Source of the DNA: Ruminococcaceae bacterium UBA1767
GTDB taxonomy: Bacteria > Bacillota > Clostridia > Oscillospirales > Acutalibacteraceae
Length of the DNA: 21,872 nucleotides
NCBI GenBank assembly: GCA_002315505.1
Contig: DCGX01000014.1
Location: 1-21,872, forward strand
Direction: 5' to 3'
Shown here: one piece after another, positions 14,823 to 21,685 of the stretch
Position numbering within the stretch: position 1 is the first letter of the stretch
Layout: each line of letters starts with the position of its first letter
Made by a program: the position numbers and the translations under genes
The notes under the pieces: generated by a model
What the model saw: the letters and a program-made list of their open reading frames with translations, nothing else
The model's database searches: none
Told to the model about the DNA's origin: nothing

Positions 14823-16652
14823 TTATACTGAAATCAGCCATACGGCCATATCACACTCGCCTCGGTTTGCAAAGGCAAAATACGGGATTAAGTGCAGCTT
14901 ATCTTCTGTGTATGTTTTTTCAAATGAATATAAATCTTTTATGTTTGCGGTTTTTTCTGCTTTAACAATCAAATCCGTTGTTCCGATTTCTTCGTTTTTT
15001 ATGAATGAATATTCGAGCTTGTCGGGGATTCGGAATTGTCTTAAATGATTGCCGTTGTCCTTGCCCTCTGCACAGTAAACTATCGGTCCTGCAACGATTG
15101 CACACTTTCCTGCATCACGGTCAACTAATCCGTTGGCGAAAATCTTCTTCGGAGAAACATCAATATCAATAATAATATCGGCTTCACCTTTTACCTCGAC
15201 GAAAGCGTAACCGCTTTTTACAGTCGGGATTATTTTTTTGCCGTTAAGAATAATTTCAAAATTATTCCTTGAATACGGCGGAATACGGAATGCAAATGTG
15301 CTTGCATTTTTCACGTTGATTTTTACTTTTCCGTCATACGGGAATCCCGAAATCATTGAAATTTCAGTGTCATTGATTTTTGTTTCTGATGAAATATACT
15401 GGTGCACAAAAACAGTATCGTTTTCAACTCCGTAAATATAGTCACCGATTGAAGATAAAAATCTGTTGAGATTCGGAGGACAGCACGAGCAGCTGAAAAC
15501 TTCAACTCGCTGTGTAATCGGATGTCTTTCTTTGTTAATGTCAAGAAAAACATTTCTGTTGTTTTCGGACAAAATTATCTCGAGCGGATTTTCATAAAAA
15601 AACGATTTTCCGTCAAGAGAAATTCCCGAAAGAATTCCGTTGTAAATTGCTTTTTCAATCACATCACCGAAGCGAGAATCAAGTTTCAGCTTCTGCATAC
15701 GGCTTGCGAAGAAAACCAATGCAATTGCGGCGCAGGTTTCGGTGTATGCTCTGTTATTCTGCAAATCGTACGGAATCGTGAAGGCTTCGCCGTAGCTCGA
15801 CTGACCGACACCGCCCGTTATGTAGAGTTTGTGATTGTAAATGTCATCAAAAAGTTGCTCACAGGCATTTTGAAGCTCTTTATCATCATATTCGATTGCA
15901 ATATCTGCCATTCCCGAATAGAGATAACACGCACGCACAGAATGTCCCTCGGCGGTGAATTGCTCACGGCACGGCTTGTCACTCTGATAATATCTTTGGG
16001 TAGTCCAGTCGTTGCCGAGTTTTTCTTCGGTTTGTCCACGATTGTCAATGAAGAATTTTGAAAGCTCAAGATATCTTTTCTCACCGGTGCAATGATATAG
16101 TCTGACAAGAGCAAGCTCAATTTCCTCGTGACCGGGTGTCACGAATGCGGCAGACTTTTCTTTTACAAAAACTTTTTCGATATAGTCAATATATCTGCAC
16201 ATACATTTTAACATTTTATCCTTGCCCGTTGCCTTGTAGTAAGCAACAGCCGCCTCGGTTAAATGTCCTGCACAATAAAGCTCGTGACAATCACGGTTAG
16301 AAAAGCGTTTGCCGGGTTCAATTACGGTGAAATAAATGTTGAAATATCCGTTTTCGTCCTGGTGCTCTGCGATTTTGTCGACAACATCATCCACGATTTC
16401 CTCAAGACGGGGATTTTTTTCTTTTTGAAGAATATTTGCCGCACCCTCAATCCATTTTGCAACGTCGGAGTCCCAGAAAAAATGCGGTTTGTTCGGCTTA
16501 CCCTCAACCCAATCAAAGTTAAATGCATCAAATCGGCCTGTTTCTTTGAAACGGTCATAAACCGAAAATATAGTAGTGTCAGAATTTAATTTATGCTTTT
16601 GTTTCCAGAATCCGTCAAGAAGTCTGACGTCAGAAAAAGAAATATTATTCAA
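14823..16652 (-). CDS. GH127 beta-L-arabinofuranosidase, cytoplasmic
   Basis: A 609-residue enzyme of the former DUF1680 group, which removes beta-L-arabinofuranose from short chains with a zinc-bound Cys nucleophile. The zinc and catalytic residues are all visible: Glu ~305 and Cys ~307 in ETCAA, and Cys ~390/391 in CSCCPPN, matching Glu338, Cys340, Cys417 and Cys418 of HypBA1. HFFWDSDVAKW (~57-67) and GHLTEAAVAYY (~129-139) belong to the alpha/alpha-barrel; the C-terminal third is beta-rich. There is no signal peptide. I chose the TTG at 16652 because AAAGGG lies 8 bases upstream; the in-frame GTG at 16661 would touch that site. It is divergent from the DUF4838 gene. Specificity within GH127 varies, so other furanosides or 3-C-carboxy sugars are possible. 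Confidence 0.9.
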   Translation of the reverse strand: MNNISFSDVRLLDGFWKQKHKLNSDTTIFSVYDRFKETGRFDAFNFDWVEGKPNKPHFFWDSDVAKWIEGAANILQKEKNPRLEEIVDDVVDKIAEHQDENGYFNIYFTVIEPGKRFSNRDCHELYCAGHLTEAAVAYYKATGKDKMLKCMCRYIDYIEKVFVKEKSAAFVTPGHEEIELALVRLYHCTGEKRYLELSKFFIDNRGQTEEKLGNDWTTQRYYQSDKPCREQFTAEGHSVRACYLYSGMADIAIEYDDKELQNACEQLFDDIYNHKLYITGGVGQSSYGEAFTIPYDLQNNRAYTETCAAIALVFFASRMQKLKLDSRFGDVIEKAIYNGILSGISLDGKSFFYENPLEIILSENNRNVFLDINKERHPITQRVEVFSCSCCPPNLNRFLSSIGDYIYGVENDTVFVHQYISSETKINDTEISMISGFPYDGKVKINVKNASTFAFRIPPYSRNNFEIILNGKKIIPTVKSGYAFVEVKGEADIIIDIDVSPKKIFANGLVDRDAGKCAIVAGPIVYCAEGKDNGNHLRQFRIPDKLEYSFIKNEEIGTTDLIVKAEKTANIKDLYSFEKTYTEDKLHLIPYFAFANRGECDMAVWLISV

Positions 16653-16679
16653 AAAAATCACCCTTTGCTCTTAGCTGTC

Positions 16680-16690
16680 GTTATGATAAC
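16680..16690. promoter_or_regulatory. Candidate operator: palindrome over the GH127 -10 box
   Basis: GTTATGATAAC is a perfect 5+1+5 palindrome that covers the -10 hexamer of the GH127 promoter. Its position would let a dimeric repressor block that promoter. No matching regulator gene lies in the window, and an 11-bp palindrome in A/T-rich DNA can arise by chance. Confidence 0.35.
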
Positions 16691-16711
16691 ATAGTGATAA
16701 TCGTGTGTCAA
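16683..16711 (-). promoter_or_regulatory. Promoter of the GH127 gene
   Basis: On the minus strand: TTGACA (16711-16706), 17 bases, TATCAT (16688-16683). Transcription would begin near 16676. Confidence 0.8.
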
Positions 16712-16726
16712 GTTGAGCAAAAAATG

Positions 16727-16755
16727 TTGACATAGTTTTTAAAAGAAATTATAAT
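16727..16755 (+). promoter_or_regulatory. Promoter of the DUF4838 gene
   Basis: TTGACA (16727-16732), 17 bases, TATAAT (16750-16755): a perfect consensus. Its -35 box is only 15 bp from that of the divergent GH127 promoter, so the two cannot easily be occupied without interference or shared control. Confidence 0.87.
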
Positions 16756-16783
16756 ATTTAAAATTAAAATGTGGGGGAATATT

Positions 16784-18565
16784 ATGAAGAAAATATTGTC
16801 ACTGCTGATTGCATTTTGCATAATGCTGGCTTTTGTTCCGTATTGCGTTGCGGCGGACAGCGAAATCACAATAAATAATAATTATGAAATTGTAATTGAC
16901 TCAGAGGAATTGCGACCGTCAGCAGAAAAATTTGCTGATTACATTGAGAATATCACAGGCTTTTTGCCGAAGATAGTTGAACAGACAAATTCGGAAGATT
17001 TCTTTGAAATCAAAATTGATAATGACGAAATTGAGAGTGGTTATACAACCGTTTGCAAAAATGGTGATGTATATATCACAGGTTCATCTCTGATGTGGGC
17101 TGTAAGAGGTATGTACGCATTTCTTAATGTATACGGCGGAATTGAAATGTACACCTCAAAGCTCACGGTTTACAAGAACAAGGAAATTAAAGTTCCTTCT
17201 AATCTTAACGATAAATATGTTCCGTATTTTGAGTACACCGACACGGACTGGCTCAGCCCGAAAAATGTTGAATATTCGTTGTTCAACGGACTTAACAGTG
17301 CTGAATACAGAGATATTCCCGATAACATGGGCGGTGATGTTGATTATATCTCGAGCTTCTGCCATACTCTCGGAAGTCAGTTCTGCAGCCGTGATAAATA
17401 TTACGAGGAACATCCCGAATACTTTGCAAGATTCATGGGAGTAAGCACATCGAATCAGCTTTGTCTTTCAAATCCCGATGTACTTAAGATTGTGACCGAT
17501 GAGGTGCTTGCTCTTTTGAAAGAAAAGCACAAGCCGAATGAGGATTTACAGATTATTTCATTGACACAGGACGACAATGTTACATATTGTAATTGCTCAA
17601 AATGTCGTGCAACCGACCACAAATACGGCTCACACGCAGGTACAATGCTTGAGTTTGTAAACGCCGTTGCTCGTGAGGTAAAGGCACAGGGCTATGACAA
17701 TGTTGCTATTGATACATTCGCTTATCGTTACACGAGAACACCGCCTAAGGGCATTGTTCCCGAGGATAATGTTATCATTCGCCTTTGCTCAATCGAGTGC
17801 TGTTTCACTCACGCATTTGATGATGAAAGCTGTAAGACAAATGTTGAATTTATGAAGGACCTCGAGGGATGGTCAAAAATCTGTGACCGTATTTATATTT
17901 GGGACTACTGCACAAATTACAGTAATTTCGTTGGCTTGTTCCCCGACTTTGGTGTGTTGCAGAGAAATATGCAGATTTTCTATGAGCATAATGTTAAGGG
18001 CGTATACGAGGAAGGCAACTATGCAATGCAATCCGAGAGTGAGTTCGGCGAATTGCGTTCGTATCTGATTTCAAAATTACTTCAGAATCCGTACTGCGAC
18101 TATGACGGACTTATGAAAGAGTTCAATAAGGCTTACTATGGTGATGGTGCTGAGTATATTGATGAATTTCTTGCACTTATTACAGAGAATGCACCAGAAA
18201 ATCATCTCGGAATTTACGAGCTTATGGAGAATACATTGAGCCTTTCAAGAAAAGAAATAAAAAAATGCGACGAGCTGTGGGAAAATGCAAAGTCGGCAAC
18301 CACGGGCGAGCAGAATTATAATGTTAAATGCTCTGAGCAGAGCTGGAGATGGTGGAAGATGAGAAACCATGTTTCAGAGTTTGCGAATCCGTTTACATAT
18401 AAAGAAACCCGAGCACAGCTTGAAAACGATATTATCGAGTCAGGCACAACAAGATTTTACGAAGTTGAGGCCAAGAACGCATATTTCAATTCTATTTTGC
18501 AGTGTCTTTACTTCAAAGCATATGGCATTGTAAGTCTGGCACTTAAAATTTTCTATTCGGCGTAA
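16784..18565 (+). CDS. Secreted DUF4838 domain protein, putative glycoside hydrolase
   Basis: A 593-residue exported protein. The signal peptide (MKKILSLLIAFCIMLAFVPYC, likely cut after VAA, ~25) is followed by a small alpha/beta region (~30-140) like the N-terminal domain of GH20/GH67 enzymes, and then the DUF4838 region (~150-450). That region carries the motif DDNVTYCNCSKC (~265-276) in a family whose usual form is D-x-x-x-x-C-x-C-x-x-C. The fold of the family suggests a TIM-barrel glycosidase, but I know of no firm activity for this branch. The C-terminal ~130 residues are helical. I chose the ATG at 16784, preceded by GGGGGA (16773-16778); an in-frame ATG at 16769 would overlap that site. 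Divergent from GH127, it may act outside on the arabinose-bearing glycan whose fragments GH127 finishes inside. Confidence 0.8.
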   Translation: MKKILSLLIAFCIMLAFVPYCVAADSEITINNNYEIVIDSEELRPSAEKFADYIENITGFLPKIVEQTNSEDFFEIKIDNDEIESGYTTVCKNGDVYITGSSLMWAVRGMYAFLNVYGGIEMYTSKLTVYKNKEIKVPSNLNDKYVPYFEYTDTDWLSPKNVEYSLFNGLNSAEYRDIPDNMGGDVDYISSFCHTLGSQFCSRDKYYEEHPEYFARFMGVSTSNQLCLSNPDVLKIVTDEVLALLKEKHKPNEDLQIISLTQDDNVTYCNCSKCRATDHKYGSHAGTMLEFVNAVAREVKAQGYDNVAIDTFAYRYTRTPPKGIVPEDNVIIRLCSIECCFTHAFDDESCKTNVEFMKDLEGWSKICDRIYIWDYCTNYSNFVGLFPDFGVLQRNMQIFYEHNVKGVYEEGNYAMQSESEFGELRSYLISKLLQNPYCDYDGLMKEFNKAYYGDGAEYIDEFLALITENAPENHLGIYELMENTLSLSRKEIKKCDELWENAKSATTGEQNYNVKCSEQSWRWWKMRNHVSEFANPFTYKETRAQLENDIIESGTTRFYEVEAKNAYFNSILQCLYFKAYGIVSLALKIFYSA

Positions 18566-18591
18566 TGAATTGAGTGTTTGCTTTCCGAAGA

Positions 18592-18631
18592 ACAATAATC
18601 ACAAATTATTGTAGGGCAGAGCCTCTGCTCT
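18592..18631. repeat. Double-hairpin intergenic element (REP-like)
   Basis: Two adjacent hairpins: ACAATAAT/ATTATTGT (18592-18599 with 18605-18612, loop CACAA) and AGGGCAGA/TCTGCTCT (18613-18620 with 18624-18631, loop GCC, one G-T pair). This layout, an A/T-rich hairpin ending in ATTGTAGGGC and then a G/C-rich one, resembles short palindromic elements dispersed between genes in many clostridial genomes. Only one copy lies in this window, so its repeat status is inference. Confidence 0.5.
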
Positions 18632-18661
18632 ATATCACACGAAAAACATAATAGCAAAAAC

Positions 18662-18694
18662 GAGCTGTGACGATTTCTTATTTCGTCACAGCTC
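18662..18694. terminator. Bidirectional terminator between DUF4838 and feoB genes
   Basis: A perfect 12-bp inverted repeat (GAGCTGTGACGA, 18662-18673, with 18683-18694) closes on a 9-base loop. Leftward it runs into GTTTTTGCTATT, a fair T-tract for the feoB transcript; rightward the tail is TGCTTTAATTTA. Confidence 0.87.
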
Positions 18695-18703
18695 TGCTTT
18701 AAT

Positions 18704-21178
18704 TTAATCTCTGCAATTTTTATTACAGCTCTGACAGTTACCTGTACAACCCGTTTTGTTTTTCTTTTGCTTTTGGATAATTGTTTCAGCAACGATTATT
18801 GCAGTTATTATTAAAAGTAAAACTATTATACTCGGTGGATTCATTGAGAAAATTTGAATCCCGAGTGAGCATATCCATGCAATCACACATTGACCGACAA
18901 CCACAAATAATGCCCACTTAAATCCAAGTTCTCTGCGAATTGCGGCAACGGCGGCAACGCAAGGCGTGTACAGAAGACAGAAAACAAGCAACGAGCCTGC
19001 GGCAATCGGAGTGAGAACAGATGTAATTGTACCCGTGCTTCCGAGAAGAACGGAAAGGGTTGAAACAACGCTTTCCTTTGCCATAAAGCCTGCAACAAGC
19101 GAGGTGATGATTCTCCAATCACCGAAGCCGTGATATTTGAATATCGGCGCAATATATCCTGCAACAACAGCAAGAATACTGTCCTTTGAATCTGCAACAA
19201 CATTCATTCTGAAATCAAAGGTCTGTAACGCCCATACAATAATTGAAGCAATGAGAATAACGGAAAATGCTCTTTGTAAAAAATCCTTTGCCTTGTCCCA
19301 CAAAAGATGTGTGACATTCTTTGCACCGGGAAGTCTGTAATTCGGCAACTCCATAACAAACGGAACAGCTTCGCCCTTGAATGCGGTATTTTTTGAAATC
19401 AGAGCAACAATAATTGCAACGATTATTCCGAGAAGATACAAGCCAATCATAACAAATCCGCTGTACTTCGGGAAAAATGTCGAACAGAAAAACCCGTAAA
19501 TCGGTAGCTTTGCCGTACAGCTCATGAACGGAGTGAGCATAATCGTCATTTTTCTGTCACGGGCACTCGGCAGGGTTCTGCTTGCCATAACACCCGGAAC
19601 TGTACAGCCGAAGCCTATAAGCATAGGAACAATACTTCGTCCCGAAAGTCCTATTTTTCGCAACAGCTTGTCAGTAACAAATGCAACACGAGCCATGTAT
19701 CCGCTGTCCTCAAGCATTGACAAAAAGAAGAACAGAACAACAATAATCGGTACAAAGCTCAGCACAGAGCCGACTCCGTTAAATATGCCGTCAATGACAA
19801 GCGAGTGAAGAATTTCGTTAACATTCAGTGTGGTTAAAAGATTGTCAGTAATATCTGTAAGCAACTCAATTCCACTTTCAAGCAAGTTTTGGAAGAATGC
19901 ACCGATTACATTAAAAGTCAGGAAAAACACAAGTCCCATAATCGTAATAAATGATGGGATTGCGGTGTATTTTCCTGTTAGAATTTTGTCGATTTTGCGA
20001 CTTCGCTTGTGCTCGATGCTTTCTCGAGGCTTGACAACCGTCTTTTTGCAAAGTGCCATTATAAATGAAAATCGCATATCCGCTATTGCGGCGGCTCTGT
20101 CAAGTCCGCTTTCACTCTCCATCTGAACAATTATATGCTCAATGAGTTCAAGCTCGTTTTGTGTGAGCATGAGAGATTCTGTTATAAGCCTGTCACCCTC
20201 AACTAATTTGCTTGCGGCAAATCGCACGGGAATACCCGCACTTTTTGCGTGGTCGTCAATCAAATGCATAATTCCGTGCAGGCATCTGTGAACAGCACCG
20301 CCGTTGTGATCCTCACTGCAAAAATCCGTTCTGCCCGGGCGTTCCTGATATTTTGCTATGTGTACTGCGTGCTTTACAAGTTCATCAACACCCTCATTTT
20401 TCGCCGCAGAAATGGGAACGACAGGAATACCGAGCATTTCCTCCATTGTGTTTATGTCAATAGTACCGCCGTTTCCACGCACCTCATCCATCATGTTAAG
20501 AGCCAGCACAATCGGAACATTCAGTTCCATCAGCTGAAGAGTAAGATATAGATTTCGTTCAATATTGTTTGCGTCAACAATATTGATAATACCTGTTGGC
20601 TTTTCTTCAAGAATAAATTGACGTGAAACGATTTCCTCTGCCGTGTATGGGGAAAGAGAATATATTCCCGGCAGGTCGGTAACGCTAGTTTCATCGTGTC
20701 CGCGGATTGAACCGCTTTTTCTGTCAACCGTAACACCGGGGAAATTGCCGACGTGTTGATTTGAGCCGGTGAGCTGATTAAAAAGAGTTGTCTTACCGCA
20801 GTTCTGATTTCCTGCAAGAGCAAAAGTGAGTGTTTTGTCCTTTGAAACCGAAATGGCGGTCTCTTTGTTGTGATATTTTCCATTTTCGCCATAGCCGGGA
20901 TGAGCAATCGCTTTGCTGTACATTTTAATCGGTGTCTGATATTTTTCGGTGGAGGCAATCTCCTTGATGCCGATTTTTTCTGCATCGTTCAATCGCAGAG
21001 TAAGCTCGTAGCCGTGGATTTGCAGTTCCATCGGGTCACCCATGGGAGCAAATTTCATCAGCTTAATCTCTGCACCGGGTATAACGCCCATATCGAGAAA
21101 ATGCTGTCTTAGTGCACCGTCACCGCCGACTTCGGTTATGACAGCGGATTTTCCGAGTTTTAATTCACGTAAGGTCAT
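18704..21178 (-). CDS. feoB: Ferrous iron transporter FeoB with fused N-terminal FeoA
   Basis: An 824-residue inner-membrane protein for Fe(II) uptake. Residues ~1-75 form a FeoA (SH3-like) domain (LRQHFLDMGVIPGAEI, ~23-38), normally a separate small protein. The G domain follows: G1 GNQNCGKT (~123-130), G2 Thr ~150 in FPGVTVD, G3 DLPG (~168-171), G4 NMMD (~228-231). The C-terminal half has the paired gate motifs (SVLSFVPIIVVLFFFLSMLEDSG and its second copy) across about eight to ten helices. The last ~14 residues are Cys-rich (C-x3-C-x2-C-x3-C), a tail seen in some FeoB proteins and sometimes coded separately as FeoC-like pieces. AAAGGAT precedes the ATG at 21178 by about 9 bases. Its promoter carries a DtxR-type operator, and the regulator gene is divergent. 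Confidence 0.96.
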   Translation of the reverse strand: MTLRELKLGKSAVITEVGGDGALRQHFLDMGVIPGAEIKLMKFAPMGDPMELQIHGYELTLRLNDAEKIGIKEIASTEKYQTPIKMYSKAIAHPGYGENGKYHNKETAISVSKDKTLTFALAGNQNCGKTTLFNQLTGSNQHVGNFPGVTVDRKSGSIRGHDETSVTDLPGIYSLSPYTAEEIVSRQFILEEKPTGIINIVDANNIERNLYLTLQLMELNVPIVLALNMMDEVRGNGGTIDINTMEEMLGIPVVPISAAKNEGVDELVKHAVHIAKYQERPGRTDFCSEDHNGGAVHRCLHGIMHLIDDHAKSAGIPVRFAASKLVEGDRLITESLMLTQNELELIEHIIVQMESESGLDRAAAIADMRFSFIMALCKKTVVKPRESIEHKRSRKIDKILTGKYTAIPSFITIMGLVFFLTFNVIGAFFQNLLESGIELLTDITDNLLTTLNVNEILHSLVIDGIFNGVGSVLSFVPIIVVLFFFLSMLEDSGYMARVAFVTDKLLRKIGLSGRSIVPMLIGFGCTVPGVMASRTLPSARDRKMTIMLTPFMSCTAKLPIYGFFCSTFFPKYSGFVMIGLYLLGIIVAIIVALISKNTAFKGEAVPFVMELPNYRLPGAKNVTHLLWDKAKDFLQRAFSVILIASIIVWALQTFDFRMNVVADSKDSILAVVAGYIAPIFKYHGFGDWRIITSLVAGFMAKESVVSTLSVLLGSTGTITSVLTPIAAGSLLVFCLLYTPCVAAVAAIRRELGFKWALFVVVGQCVIAWICSLGIQIFSMNPPSIIVLLLIITAIIVAETIIQKQKKNKTGCTGNCQSCNKNCRD

Positions 21179-21209
21179 AGCTTTTATATCCTTTCTGTTC
21201 TCTGCTTTT

Positions 21210-21238
21210 ATTATAGTTAGCCACGGCTAACTTGTCAA
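21210..21238 (-). promoter_or_regulatory. Promoter of feoB
   Basis: On the minus strand: TTGACA (21238-21233), 17 bases, TATAAT (21215-21210): a perfect consensus. The whole spacer is taken up by a palindromic operator, so binding of a repressor would exclude RNA polymerase. Confidence 0.9.
21215..21232. promoter_or_regulatory. DtxR-family operator in the feoB promoter
   Basis: AGTTAGCC-AC-GGCTAACT is a perfect 8+2+8 inverted repeat lying exactly between the -35 and -10 boxes of feoB. The TTAGCC...GGCTAA core resembles DtxR/IdeR sites (TTAGGTTAGCCTAACCTAA-like). The divergent neighbour encodes a DtxR-family repressor. It lies about 40 bp from the -10 box of that gene's own promoter, so autoregulation is less clear. 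Confidence 0.82.
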
Positions 21239-21255
21239 GATGAATTTATATTTTC

Positions 21256-21284
21256 TTGATTTTTTACAGTATAACAATTATAAT
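21256..21284 (+). promoter_or_regulatory. Promoter of the DtxR-family regulator gene
   Basis: TTGATT (21256-21261), 17 bases, TATAAT (21279-21284), with a transcription start near 21291. The -35 box lies 17 bp from that of the feoB promoter. Confidence 0.75.
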
Positions 21285-21319
21285 GATTAGGAAAATAAAA
21301 ACTCTGAAGTGAGGTTTTA

Positions 21320-21685
21320 ATGATGCAGGAATCAGGAGAAATGTATCTTGAAACAATTTTGATATTAGAAGGAGAAAGGGAATTTGTTCGTGCCATTGAT
21401 ATTGTTGAAAAGATGAACTTTTCAAAGCCGTCGGTGAGCAAAGCTCTTTCAAAATTAAAGAACGATAATTATATTACGATTGACGAAAATTTACACATAA
21501 CACTTTCTTCAACGGGCAGAGAAATTGCAGAAAAAATTTACGAGCGCCATCAGATAATAACCGCTATGCTTGTCAGTCTCGGAGTAGATAAAAAAACAGC
21601 TACCGCAGATGCGTGCAAAATTGAGCACGACATAAGCGATAGCACATTTGAAGCGATTAAAAATCACATTAAATTTAAACATTGA
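21320..21685 (+). CDS. DtxR-family iron-dependent repressor, short (MntR-sized)
   Basis: A 121-residue metal-sensing repressor: a winged helix (~1-65, with recognition helix around KPSVSKALSKLK, ~36-47) and a dimer domain (~66-121). It has the size of MntR and lacks the third SH3/FeoA-like domain of DtxR/IdeR. With MntR numbering the metal ligands are Met8 (GEMYLE), Glu11, His77 (ERHQ), Cys99, Glu102 and His103 (ACKIEHD). Met8 and Cys99 are the Fe-type ligands of DtxR/IdeR; MntR has Asp8 and Glu99. It should therefore bind the operator in the divergent feoB promoter when Fe(II) is plentiful. GTGAGG lies 5 bases before the first ATG and 8 before the next (21323), so the true start may be 21323. 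Its 3' end overlaps ychF on the other strand. Confidence 0.92.
   Translation: MMQESGEMYLETILILEGEREFVRAIDIVEKMNFSKPSVSKALSKLKNDNYITIDENLHITLSSTGREIAEKIYERHQIITAMLVSLGVDKKTATADACKIEHDISDSTFEAIKNHIKFKH

Noticed and set aside
15522..16061. Open frame of 179 codons antisense to GH127
   Set aside because: It lies wholly inside the conserved GH127 gene, has no recognisable motif and no ribosome site of note.
16695..16711. A CcpA catabolite site (cre) in the GH127/DUF4838 control region
   Set aside because: GTGATAATCGTGTGTCA resembles the consensus only if one base is deleted; I saw no good cre site at either glycan locus.
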